Of a stretch of 35,781 nt of DNA, positions 24,738 to 32,923 are shown piece by piece. Within the stretch, counting starts at the first letter, position 1, and every line of letters starts with the position of its first letter. A program made the position numbers and the translations under genes. The stretch is from Pontibacterium granulatum (GTDB lineage: Bacteria; Pseudomonadota; Gammaproteobacteria; Pseudomonadales; Balneatricaceae). The notes beneath the pieces were generated by a model, which worked only from the letters and a program-made list of their open reading frames with translations, had not been told where the DNA came from and ran no database searches. The stretch is taken from assembly GCF_029961155.1 (NCBI RefSeq), contig NZ_JASBRH010000034.1, positions 1-35,781 of the forward strand, read 5' to 3'.

Positions 24738-26150
24738 TTACTTGTTGATGTTCAGCGTTTGAGGAACGGTGTACTCCAACAGCCCTTCCTGGCCGAACTC
24801 GACACCGAAACCGGACATCTTGCAGCCACCAAACGGTGCGTGCGGCAGCACTTCCGCATGACCGTTGATCCACGCAGTACCACACTCAAGACGCTGAGCG
24901 ACTTTCTGAGCGGCCTCGATATCGGATGACCACACAGAGCCGCCAAGACCCACATCACAGTTATTTGCCAGTGCGACAGCCTGTTCTAGATCACTGTAGC
25001 GGATGACTGGCAGTACCGGGCCAAACTGCTCTTCAGCAACAATGCGCATATCATCGGTTGCATTCGCGACGATGGTGGGTGGATAGAAGAAGCCTTTACC
25101 CGATTGCGGTTCGCCGCCACACAGCACCTGGGCACCGCTGGCTTTGGCGTCTTCTACCAGTTCTTTTACCAGTTCGAATTGGTCTTTGTTTTGTACCGGT
25201 CCGAAGGTGGTGCCTTCAGCCATGCCGTTACCTACAACCTGGGCGTTGGCGATCGCGACCAGCTTTTCGCACACCTGATCGTACTGGCTGTCGTGAACGT
25301 AAAGACGTTTCAGTGCCGCACAGGTCTGGCCCATGTTCAGGAATGCAGTCTGGAATATACCTTCTGCGATCGCATCAACATCTGCGTCCGGAAGGATAAT
25401 GCCCGCATCGTTGCCACCGAGCTCAAGGGTCAAACGTTTCAGGTTGGATGCGGCGTTGCGCATGATTGCCTGGCCAGTCGGGGTAGAACCGGTAAATACA
25501 ATCTTGCGGATCTTTTCGTGGCCGGTAATTGCGCTACCGATGCCCGCTTCACCGGTCAGAACGTTCATGACACCTGCCGGAACTTCTTCATTGATGATCT
25601 CAGCCAGCATGATGGTGTTGAGTGGCGTCAGGCCGGATGGTTTGCAGACCACGGTGTTACCGGTACGCAGCGCTGGCATGATGTGCCACACTGCGATCAT
25701 CAGCGGCCAGTTCCAAGGGGTAATAGAACCCACGACGCCCAGTGGTTTACGATGCAGTTCGATGCGCTTGTTTTCGGAATCCTCCAGCACTTCAACGGGA
25801 ATCTCCAGGTCCGCTGTATAGCGGGTCCAGGCTACTGCGCCGCCCACTTCCGCCTGAGCCAGGAACATTGGCTTACCCTGCTCTTTTACGATCACTTCGG
25901 CCAGTGCTGCCGCATTCGCTTCGATACGGTCAGCAATGCGATGCAGTGCCTGTTTACGCTCTTCGTTACTGCTGTACTGCCATGTCTTGAAGGCTTCTTC
26001 AGCGGCATCTACAGCGGCATTAAGCTGCTCAACAGATGCGTATGGGCATGCGGCAACAACCTCTTCTGTTGCAGGGTTGATCACATCAAAAGTGCCACGA
26101 TCTCCCGCTACCTTATTGCCGTTGATGATTAAACTGAATTCTGTCTGCAT
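24738..26150 (-). CDS. NAD(P)-dependent aldehyde dehydrogenase
   Basis: A 470-residue enzyme of the aldehyde dehydrogenase superfamily, oxidising an aldehyde to the acid with NAD(P) in the cytoplasm. All landmarks are present: TPWNWPLMIAVWHIMPAL, the nucleotide loop FTGSTPTGQ, Glu243 in LELGGND, Cys277 in MGQTCAA as the nucleophile, and EEQFGPVLPV near the C-terminus. The exact substrate cannot be read from sequence. It follows the outer-membrane protein gene on the same strand with a hairpin between, so it may be partly co-transcribed. An aldehyde from amine oxidation by the qhp enzyme is one possible substrate, but the genes are 11 kb apart. The start has GGAACAACC-type sequence upstream and is otherwise typical. 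Confidence 0.93.
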   Translation of the reverse strand: MQTEFSLIINGNKVAGDRGTFDVINPATEEVVAACPYASVEQLNAAVDAAEEAFKTWQYSSNEERKQALHRIADRIEANAAALAEVIVKEQGKPMFLAQAEVGGAVAWTRYTADLEIPVEVLEDSENKRIELHRKPLGVVGSITPWNWPLMIAVWHIMPALRTGNTVVCKPSGLTPLNTIMLAEIINEEVPAGVMNVLTGEAGIGSAITGHEKIRKIVFTGSTPTGQAIMRNAASNLKRLTLELGGNDAGIILPDADVDAIAEGIFQTAFLNMGQTCAALKRLYVHDSQYDQVCEKLVAIANAQVVGNGMAEGTTFGPVQNKDQFELVKELVEDAKASGAQVLCGGEPQSGKGFFYPPTIVANATDDMRIVAEEQFGPVLPVIRYSDLEQAVALANNCDVGLGGSVWSSDIEAAQKVAQRLECGTAWINGHAEVLPHAPFGGCKMSGFGVEFGQEGLLEYTVPQTLNINK

Positions 26151-26181
26151 GGAGGTTGTTCCTTTATAGGTTGTTATACCG

Positions 26182-26210
26182 AATAAACCGGCCCGCTTTG
26201 CGGGGGCCGG
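26182..26210 (-). terminator. Hairpin between outer-membrane protein gene and aldehyde dehydrogenase gene
   Basis: On the minus strand CCGGCCCCCGC-AAA-GCGGGCCGG is followed by TTTATT. It lies 24 bases after the stop of the upstream gene and may stop part of the transcripts before the aldehyde dehydrogenase. Confidence 0.78.
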
Positions 26211-26234
26211 TATTTGTTCGTCCGATCCTTATGA

Positions 26235-27536
26235 TTAGAACGGTACGATCGCCAGTACCTGGAAGTAGGTGTTGGTGTCATCGTTGCCCTGTGTGCTGGA
26301 CGCACTGTCAGGGGTGTAGAAGCTAACCAGTGGGCTGATAATCAGGTGATCTGCAGCAACCCACTCTGCCCAGATGTTGATTTCGTTTGCGTCGTTGGTG
26401 CCCGCACCGTTGTTGGTGTCGCTGAAATCGAAATACATCGCTCCAACGGTCAGGGTTTCGCTTGGAGTGGCAGTCACGCCCAGGTAGTGAACATCAGAAT
26501 CGGTACCGAATGGACCTGCGTAGTTCGCTGCAACCTCGCCCTGGAACCATGTGCCGTAACCACGGTTGAAGCCGAAGAACAGTGGGTCGTAACCATTGTC
26601 GTAGCTGGTATAACGGTAGTTAACAGTCGGAGACCAAGGCATATCGGCGAAGGTCCAGCCCGCTTCTGCGTACCATGCATCTGAATCAGCGCCGGTTACA
26701 CCGTTTTCCTGGGTGACGTATTCACCGGACAGGAACAGGTTTTCTACACCTGCATTGCCCTGGTAACGGATGCTCAGTGTCTCCTGACCATCTCGGCCCT
26801 GCTGGCCGAAGAAGCTTGCGGCTGTTGAATCAACGTCCAGGCCTTCCAGGTACATCGCGCCGAAAGTACCGGTTTCAGATACATGCTCGACGTTGATACC
26901 CGCCATTTCTACACTGGATTGCGCTGGGTTGTCGGATTCGATCCAGAAGATATCGGAGCGCAAACCCGAATCGCCGCCTAGTTTCAGTACTGCGGTTTTA
27001 TCAAACGCTTTACGCGGCGCCAGCCAGTACGCGCCGCCACGGTTGGCGCTGAAACCAGGTACGATCCCGTCCAGGCCTTCACCCATATTCAGCGAGTCGC
27101 CATTCAGGATAAAACCGTCGCCGATTGTTACGTTCTGGCGACCCAAAGAGAAGTCGACCATGTCGTTACGGAAGCCTGCGTACAGATCTTCGATCTCGGT
27201 TTCGCTTTCATCACCGGTGGTCAGGCCTGCGGCGTCACCGTCGCCGAAGGTTGCGGACGTAACGACGTTTGCAGCACCGTACAGTGCTGCGTCGTCACTG
27301 ATCATAGTGCTGCCGGAGAAACCGTATTTTGCGTAAGCTTCCGTCCAGCTAGGATCGCTTTCGCTGTTACCGTAGGTTTCCTGGCTGCTGAAGTAACCTG
27401 CAATAACTTCGAGATCGAAGTTCAGTTCTTTGCCGTCTTCGTTAACCAGGTTGTACGCAGATGCTGTGCCGGAAGCTGCAGCAATGGCTGCACCCAGCAA
27501 AACGCCAGATACACGGCGTTTCATCTTCGTATTCAT
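26235..27536 (-). CDS. Outer-membrane beta-barrel protein (porin-like)
   Basis: A 433-residue protein with a signal peptide (KRRVSGVLLGAAIAAASGTA ending SAYN) and a mature part dominated by alternating strands, typical of a barrel of about 16-18 strands, ending in Phe (VLAIVPF) as needed for outer-membrane insertion by Bam. Features such as FSLGRQNVTIGDGFILNGDS and NRGGAYWLAPRKAFDKT resemble families of uncharacterised gammaproteobacterial porins (alginate-export-like). ATG at 27545 is directly against the GGAGG and so too close; ATG 27536, three codons later, has a proper spacing and was chosen. Followed by aldehyde dehydrogenase; might import its substrate. Confidence 0.85.
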   Translation of the reverse strand: MNTKMKRRVSGVLLGAAIAAASGTASAYNLVNEDGKELNFDLEVIAGYFSSQETYGNSESDPSWTEAYAKYGFSGSTMISDDAALYGAANVVTSATFGDGDAAGLTTGDESETEIEDLYAGFRNDMVDFSLGRQNVTIGDGFILNGDSLNMGEGLDGIVPGFSANRGGAYWLAPRKAFDKTAVLKLGGDSGLRSDIFWIESDNPAQSSVEMAGINVEHVSETGTFGAMYLEGLDVDSTAASFFGQQGRDGQETLSIRYQGNAGVENLFLSGEYVTQENGVTGADSDAWYAEAGWTFADMPWSPTVNYRYTSYDNGYDPLFFGFNRGYGTWFQGEVAANYAGPFGTDSDVHYLGVTATPSETLTVGAMYFDFSDTNNGAGTNDANEINIWAEWVAADHLIISPLVSFYTPDSASSTQGNDDTNTYFQVLAIVPF

Positions 27537-27696
27537 TGTGTTCATCCTCCGCAGTAGCGTTCTTATTTGTTTTTATTGATGAACCTCTACTGCGGGCAGG
27601 AAGGGGAAGCTGCCACGACGCAAAAGTTCATGACAGTTAGACTAACGCTGAGCTGTAAATAGGATTTGTGGGCGATGTAGAGAGTTGTGCAGAGAT

Positions 27697-27711
27697 GTAA
27701 CAGTATGTAAT
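27697..27711. promoter_or_regulatory. TTACA-like palindrome upstream of the barrel gene
   Basis: GTAACAGTATGTAAT matches 12 of 15 positions of TTTACAGTATGTAAA, the palindrome family also seen at 21487 and 32439. It lies about 160 bases before the barrel gene and just after the end of gspB, whose transcript may stop at the GGGAGC/GCTCCC hairpin at 27721-27738. Confidence 0.3.
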
Positions 27712-27756
27712 AGGTGTGAGTGGGAGCCTCCGCTCCCACAGTGCATACCGGCTTGC

Positions 27757-28575
27757 TTATCGTGTTGTACGCCAGAATGGGCGATTATTGTAGGAGAGAA
27801 TCACCCCGTCCTTGGTGATCTGTTTTAGTTTTAGTGCGCTGCTGATCTGATCCCCCTCCCGCAGTCTCATGCCGTTAATTTTAACCAGACGTGATGCGGG
27901 TTTTGGGGAATAGATATGCACCGTAAAGTTAAGTTCAGGCAATGCCCGCTGGACCTGCAGCGGTAGCTGTTTTTGATGTGGAATCCCTGCATATGGATCG
28001 GGTTCTGCCGGTGTTTGGGGTTTAGGCACTGCCTTAGGCTTGGTGAAGGCTACGGTTGCCGGTTCCGGTGAAGCTGGTTTTGAAATGTGTGGTGTAGGCT
28101 TTGTCGGTTTTGGTGTGCTGACTATAGCTTGCTGCTTCAAGTTATCCGCATACCGTGTACTTGCAACAGAAAGGTCGTTTTGGCGTGCCTGAGTGGTGTT
28201 GATACGCACGTTCTCCACCTCTTCCAAAGCGTCAGCTGAAAGCAGCCACTCGTCGTTGCGTAAAGGTGGATCGGTCGCCTGAATAGGCAAAGGCACCTGG
28301 ACTTTTTTTTCCGGCATGTAGGATATAGAAGGAATGGCTTCAGCCTGTGGTGCCTGAAAAGGCGTTTGGACGGGGTTTGTCGTACCATCCAGGATGGATT
28401 TTCCCGCGACAAGCACGATAGCAATTGCCAGAAACACGACGCCGGCCCACATATAAGGGATCGGCTTTCCACTGGATGTTTCCACTAGCTGGAGCGTCTG
28501 GGTCTGTATGTCAGGAACCTTCCCCCTGTTGCGATCGCGGTCAGAATGTTTGAGGGCGTCGAGAATATATGACAT
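27757..28575 (-). CDS. gspB: GspB-like type II secretion assembly protein
   Basis: A 272-residue protein with the GspB N-terminal signature MSYILDALKHSDRDRNRG, a membrane helix near residues 41-58 (YMWAGVVFLAIAIVLVAG), a long Pro/Lys-rich periplasmic linker, and the C-terminal T2SSB domain (about 210-272: LPELNFTVHIYSPKPASRLVKINGMRLREGDQ). GspB works with GspA to place the type II secretin (GspD) in the outer membrane through the peptidoglycan. The ATG is one base after the gspA stop with a GGGGAGG ribosome-binding site, so the two are coupled. No core T2SS genes are in the window. Confidence 0.92.
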   Translation of the reverse strand: MSYILDALKHSDRDRNRGKVPDIQTQTLQLVETSSGKPIPYMWAGVVFLAIAIVLVAGKSILDGTTNPVQTPFQAPQAEAIPSISYMPEKKVQVPLPIQATDPPLRNDEWLLSADALEEVENVRINTTQARQNDLSVASTRYADNLKQQAIVSTPKPTKPTPHISKPASPEPATVAFTKPKAVPKPQTPAEPDPYAGIPHQKQLPLQVQRALPELNFTVHIYSPKPASRLVKINGMRLREGDQISSALKLKQITKDGVILSYNNRPFWRTTR

Positions 28576-28576
28576 G

Positions 28577-30256
28577 TCACGCCTCCCCTTGATCAGCTTT
28601 CAGCATAGGGGTGTCGTTCTCACTCACCGAATTGAGCAGGATTGCGGTATGAGGGCCGACTACGCCGTCGGGGACGAGCCCGTTGCTGGCCTGGAAGCGT
28701 TTCACTTGTCGTACTAAACCACCGTCATAGGTTTGCAGCCTGAAATAACGCGGCGCCCTGCTCTGGGATAAGGCCAACTGACGATCCAGCCAAATGACCT
28801 CAGGACCTTCCATGCCGGGCTGAATTGGCGCCTTATAGTGCTCCGGCACTCGCCACATCACGGTGTATTTGCCAACGACCCATAACTTCAGGTCCTCTAC
28901 TGTAACCCGGCGTACTTCCCCTCCTATAGCGACTTCTGCAATTCCATCTTTTACGGCGAGTAATGTGCCAAAGAAGTTCTGCCCTTTAGCGTTGAATAAT
29001 TTCAGTACCGCTGGCCGATTCAGGTTTATCAGTTCATCCAGGCTACCGATGTTGAATAAGCAGCGCAGCCCATTGGATTCCGCAAAACGACATACGGCAG
29101 GTTGCTTTCTGGGCTCGTAGGTTAGGTTCCACTGTTGCATCAGTACTTTATAGGCCTGCACTTCCGTCCGTGATGTATCGGTACCTGTGGGCCACTGCCA
29201 GTTGGCAGGGTTTGAAAGTTCCTGCCCACTGCTGATCGTGCCAGGCCCATCTGACTTAGTGATGGCGGAAATCGTTTTTTCACCCTGCTCTATCACCTGT
29301 GATGTAACCGATTGAGCTGACTGCATTATGCTTTGTTCGGGATTGTGGGTGTACAGCACATAACCCAGCGCCGCAGATGCAAACAAACAGGCCGCGATTG
29401 CAAGTGACATCACACCCCGTTTTTCAGTTCTTTCTGATATTGCCGGTGACGAGTCACCAAATACCTCATTGGCCGCCTTGCCAAGCGTTTTTTCCTCAAC
29501 CCGATTTTCCCGCTGCACGTATGCGCCGAGCAGTGCCCGGTCGCAGATGATGTTTACTAAGCGCGGAATACCTTTGGTGAGTCTATATAAGCGTTTAATC
29601 GACGATGGCGGGAACAGCTGACCGTCGACACCTGCAACAGATAAACGGTGGGCAACGTATGCGGGCAGCTCTTCCCTGGATAGCGCACGCAGGTGGTAAC
29701 GTGCGGTGATGCGCTGATTTACCTGGCGAAGTTCAGGTTGAGATAGTTTGTCGGTTAACTCGGGTTGGCCAATCAGGATGATCTGCAGCAGTTTTTGGGT
29801 GTTGGTTTCGAGGTTTGTCAGCAACCGAATGGTTTCGAGCACATCGGCGGACAGATTCTGAGCTTCATCAATTATGAGTACTGTATGCCTGTCGTTACGG
29901 TGGTTATCCAGCAGATGTTCGTTGATTGCGTCGACGTAGTCCTTGAGTTCACCCTCTTTTCGACACTCAATGCTCAGTTCGTCGCAGATCGCTTCCAGCA
30001 GTTCGATTGCCGTGTACTGGGGGTTAACAATAAATGCGATCTCGGTATTTTCCGGCAGTTGCTCCAGAAGGCAGCGTGAGACAGTGGTTTTCCCGGTACC
30101 GACCTCGCCCGTCAGCAGCACAAATCCGCCATTACTGTTTATACCGTAAAGCAAATGAGCCAGCGCTTCGCGGTGTTGTTCACTCATGTAAAGGAAGCGC
30201 GGATCGGGCGCGATCGCGAAAGGAGGTTCGGATAATCCAAAGTAGTTGCTATACAT
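28577..30256 (-). CDS. gspA: GspA/ExeA-like ATPase with peptidoglycan-binding domain
   Basis: A 559-residue protein. The N-terminal AAA ATPase domain begins MYSNYFGLSEPPFAIAPDPR, typical of ExeA, with Walker A TGEVGTGKTT (residues 49-58) and Walker B VLIIDEAQNL near 127. A membrane helix follows at about 283-303 (SLAIAACLFASAALGYVLY), then a periplasmic part with a C39-peptidase-like/linker region and a C-terminal peptidoglycan-binding domain (about 490-545, VKRFQASNGLVPDGVVGP). With GspB it remodels or binds the cell wall so the type II secretin can be assembled. It starts about 260 bases from the divergent VpsR-like gene, sharing its promoter region. Confidence 0.94.
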   Translation of the reverse strand: MYSNYFGLSEPPFAIAPDPRFLYMSEQHREALAHLLYGINSNGGFVLLTGEVGTGKTTVSRCLLEQLPENTEIAFIVNPQYTAIELLEAICDELSIECRKEGELKDYVDAINEHLLDNHRNDRHTVLIIDEAQNLSADVLETIRLLTNLETNTQKLLQIILIGQPELTDKLSQPELRQVNQRITARYHLRALSREELPAYVAHRLSVAGVDGQLFPPSSIKRLYRLTKGIPRLVNIICDRALLGAYVQRENRVEEKTLGKAANEVFGDSSPAISERTEKRGVMSLAIAACLFASAALGYVLYTHNPEQSIMQSAQSVTSQVIEQGEKTISAITKSDGPGTISSGQELSNPANWQWPTGTDTSRTEVQAYKVLMQQWNLTYEPRKQPAVCRFAESNGLRCLFNIGSLDELINLNRPAVLKLFNAKGQNFFGTLLAVKDGIAEVAIGGEVRRVTVEDLKLWVVGKYTVMWRVPEHYKAPIQPGMEGPEVIWLDRQLALSQSRAPRYFRLQTYDGGLVRQVKRFQASNGLVPDGVVGPHTAILLNSVSENDTPMLKADQGEA

Positions 30257-30516
30257 GGCAAGTACCCCTTGGTTACAGATACAAATATAGATCTGACCTG
30301 GAATAAATGCGCGATTTTTGTACAGCCATTCTTACATTCGTTTGAGCTAAGCGTTCACGTTAATGACATATTTAGATTCGATGTAACGCAAGTTTAATAG
30401 CAGTGTATTGCAAGGTTTTCACTTCAGTGCGTGTGATCGGTGTCTACACTTAAGTTACATATTGGTTGGGTAATGTTTGTACACCTGTTCACAAACAACA
30501 ATATAAGGCCTCAGCT
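30257..30516. promoter_or_regulatory. Shared promoter region gspAB / VpsR-like gene
   Basis: An A/T-rich divergent promoter region with several TTACA/TGTAA words (near 30332, 30380 and 30450-30462), which are also found upstream of other genes in the right half of the window. No clear -24/-12 sigma-54 promoter was recognised. Confidence 0.45.
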
Positions 30517-31908
30517 ATGAACCCGGTTTCACAACTAGCGCAGCGGGATGATGGAGGGATTCGTAAAGCGCTGTACTTGGACATGGCGGAGTACCATCCA
30601 AGCAACATTGACAGTTTTCATTTCGACGATTGGGCGCTTGATCGGGTGACAACGTCCCCCCGTGCAAAAGCGTGTATTCACGATTATCAGTATCTGGTGG
30701 GGATTGTATATCTCAGCCACCTGAATGACCTGCAACGCCAGCAGGTTATGGACATTGTGAGTCGAGAATATAACACCATCTGGATCGCCCTCATTGAACA
30801 CAATGACCTGCTTGATGCGAACTTCCAACATCTGATCTGCGCGAATTTCCACGACTACTTTACACTTCCGCTCGACAACAACCTTAACTATCTGAAAGCG
30901 GCGCTTGGTCACGCTTATGGGATTGCCCTTCTGCGCTCACTGGAGAGCCAGGGCGCAAATGAATATGATCAAACCGAGATGGTCGGTTCCAGTGAACCGA
31001 TGCGCAGAGTCTTCAGCGAGATACGCAAAGTCGCAAATGTAGACGCCCCGGTCATGATTGGTGGTGACACCGGTACCGGTAAAGAGATGGTTGCCCGCGC
31101 GATACACCAGCGTTCAGCGAGGCATGATGGACCGTTTATTGCCGTAAACTGCGGCGCTTTGCCGGACACCCTTATTCATGCAGAGTTGTTTGGGCATGAA
31201 AAAGGCGCCTTTACCGGTGCCTATAAACGCAAGATTGGTCGTATTGAAGCGGCACAGAATGGCACAATCTTTTTGGATGAGATTGGCGATTTGCCCCTGG
31301 AGCTTCAGGTATACCTGCTTCGTTTTTTGGAAGAGCGAACGATCGAACGTCTGGGAGGTAATGAAAGCTTGCGCGTTAATGCGCGTGTCATCGCCGCCAC
31401 CCACGTTGACCTGGAAAAGGCGGTCGAAGAGGGTCGATTCCGTGAAGATCTTTACTACCGGCTGAATGTGCTCAATATTCAGATGCCAACCCTGGCCGAA
31501 CGGTACGAAGATATTGAGCTGCTGGCCCGATACTTCCTGCGCAAGTTCTCACAGGAATATGATACCCGCGTTCAAGGCTTCTCTAACCACGCCGTTGAAG
31601 CGATGAACAAACACCACTGGCCGGGCAATATACGCGAGATGATAAATCGGATCAGGCGGGCCTTGGTGATGGGTGAAAATCGGTTGATTACTCCAAGTGA
31701 CCTGGGTCTCACTCAAGCGCCGGTCTCTTTACAGGTCATGTCCCTCGACGAAGCGCGCAACCATGCTGAAGAGATGGCCGTAAAGAGTGGATTGCACTAC
31801 TCCCACCACAACATTACCAAAACTGCAAAAATCCTGGGCGTGTCACGTGTGACTCTTTATCGCCTGATCGACAAGTACGGTTTGAGGAAGGATGTTTCAG
31901 TGCCTTAA
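30517..31908 (+). CDS. VpsR-like sigma-54-family transcription activator
   Basis: A 463-residue regulator with an N-terminal receiver-like domain of the VpsR type (about 15-140; IWIALIEHNDLLDANFQHLI and FHDYFTLPLDNNLNYLKAAL), a central AAA+ domain with Walker A GDTGTGKE near 190, the GAFTGA loop (EKGAFTGAYKR) and Walker B GTIFLDEIGDL, and a C-terminal Fis-type helix-turn-helix (KTAKILGVSRVTLYRLIDKYG). In Vibrio cholerae VpsR binds c-di-GMP and activates biofilm genes. Here the receiver lacks an Asp at the usual phosphoacceptor strand (VGIVYLSHL), pointing to phosphorylation-independent control. ATG 30517 has AAGGC upstream; the TTG 17 codons earlier was rejected. Divergent from gspA. Confidence 0.88.
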   Translation: MNPVSQLAQRDDGGIRKALYLDMAEYHPSNIDSFHFDDWALDRVTTSPRAKACIHDYQYLVGIVYLSHLNDLQRQQVMDIVSREYNTIWIALIEHNDLLDANFQHLICANFHDYFTLPLDNNLNYLKAALGHAYGIALLRSLESQGANEYDQTEMVGSSEPMRRVFSEIRKVANVDAPVMIGGDTGTGKEMVARAIHQRSARHDGPFIAVNCGALPDTLIHAELFGHEKGAFTGAYKRKIGRIEAAQNGTIFLDEIGDLPLELQVYLLRFLEERTIERLGGNESLRVNARVIAATHVDLEKAVEEGRFREDLYYRLNVLNIQMPTLAERYEDIELLARYFLRKFSQEYDTRVQGFSNHAVEAMNKHHWPGNIREMINRIRRALVMGENRLITPSDLGLTQAPVSLQVMSLDEARNHAEEMAVKSGLHYSHHNITKTAKILGVSRVTLYRLIDKYGLRKDVSVP

Positions 31909-32017
31909 CAGTTTTGTGATACTTTCCTCAAAGCTAAAAACGTATCTACTTGAAAATAAAGATTTTTAATTGATGGCTTAAAGGTTGCATACTTATCTTT
32001 AGGGGATGGAGGTAAGT

Positions 32018-32284
32018 ATGCACCGCAGTCCAGACACAAAACTATTCCATCAGGAGAACGACAACGGGTCACCCCCAGATCGTAATCTTCCTGCTAAGAG
32101 TGATCAAAGCGCTAATCACATCGTCGGCGCTTATCCTCATCTTGTCCCCTCCTTCCGAAATAGATCCCGCAGATTTCTCCATCAACATGTTCATTACAGT
32201 GCAGGTCCAATCATCCTGTTATGGGACGAACTTGACGAGAACATCATCTCCGCTGATGACGCCGATATTTACGATGATGATTAA
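32018..32284 (+). CDS. Small ORF, 88 residues, frame uncertain
   Basis: The ATG at 32018 has an excellent GGAGG ribosome-binding site 5 bases upstream. The predicted protein (MHRSPDTKLFHQENDNG...) has no signal peptide and ends in a very acidic tail (WDELDENIISADDADIYDDD). Within it, the frame starting with GTG at 32100 reads VIKALITSSALILILSPPSE, a good signal-like stretch, followed by EIDPADFSINMFITVQ, after which this other frame decays. This pattern could mean a frameshifted gene whose start is in one frame and end in the other, or two overlapping small genes. No family was recognised. The 109 bases before it (31909-32017) hold only A/T-rich sequence. Confidence 0.4.
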   Translation: MHRSPDTKLFHQENDNGSPPDRNLPAKSDQSANHIVGAYPHLVPSFRNRSRRFLHQHVHYSAGPIILLWDELDENIISADDADIYDDD

Positions 32285-32756
32285 TAGATTGAACAGTAAC
32301 AACCGTCCCATGTTCATCGATATTCCAAAAAGTTCCTGAACGAACGATCACTTTTTATTCAGTCAAACGCATGTTTTATTCCACAACTGTATAAGACATG
32401 ATCAGCTGTAAATGTTAGGATGCACCCCGTTAATTTAGTTTACAGCGTGTAAAGCGAACGAACCGAAGGTTGCGGTGAGAGTTGGCGATACATTGCGGGG
32501 AACAGCTGAATGTCCGTCGCGCCGGGTTTGGGTAGGGAAATCCGGCACAGACAGACTCGCTTCATGCGTCCATTTGTTCTCGCACGTGTATCAATCACCT
32601 CCCCTTATTCTTTCGCTTTACCACCCGACTGGCTGAACGCATCCACTTTGGACAGGGAAGGTCAACGGGCACATTGATGTGATTGGATAACGGTCTCACT
32701 GACGAGAGTCGGCCAACAGGGTCTGTTCGCGGGAAAACAGTACCGCGTAAAGAATT
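32285..32756. other. Long leader/intergenic stretch before the protease riboswitch
   Basis: No supported coding region. It holds the TTTACA palindrome (32439-32453) and an imperfect stem at about 32522-32546 (GCCGG/CCGGC with inner TTT/AAA). The promoter of the protease transcript should lie here; no single clear -35/-10 pair stood out. Confidence 0.4.
32439..32453. promoter_or_regulatory. Perfect palindrome TTTACA-GCG-TGTAAA
   Basis: Both 6-bp arms match fully. Another TGTAAA occurs 32 bases upstream (GCTGTAAA near 32405). It may be an operator for the protease transcript; see related sites at 21487 and 27697. Confidence 0.4.
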
Positions 32757-32898
32757 GAAAGATCCTCTCCGGATAAAGGCACAACCTGAGTAATCAGGCG
32801 TCGCAAAGTCACGGGTCCCATCTATGTTGTGGGGATGGCCGAACTGCCCATGGAGAGTAAACCCTCGCGCGTCAGTACGCAGCTGTTGAGGATCTTTC
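32757..32898 (+). ncRNA. c-di-GMP-I (GEMM-I) riboswitch with long outer helix
   Basis: The aptamer core is 32766-32856: P1 TCTCC/GGAGA; P2 CCTGA/TCAGG with a GTAA tetraloop (32785-32798); the conserved strand TCGCAAAGTC (32801-32810); and the P3 arm from ACGGGTCCC to GGGATGGCCGAACTGCCC. Outside it, GAAAGATCC (32757-32765) pairs perfectly with GGATCTTTC (32890-32898), enclosing the aptamer and a small side hairpin. The ribosome-binding site GCGGAG (32912-32917) is complementary to the 5' P1 strand TCTCCG (32766-32771 region), so P1 and the ribosome site can compete. No terminator is present before the ATG at 32924. Confidence 0.9.
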
Positions 32899-32923
32899 GC
32901 GAACCCAATTTGCGGAGATTCTC

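Noticed and set aside
25104-26132. 342-codon plus-strand frame opposite the aldehyde dehydrogenase gene
   Set aside because: Antisense shadow of a conserved enzyme; composition is His/Cys/Arg-rich and no family is visible.
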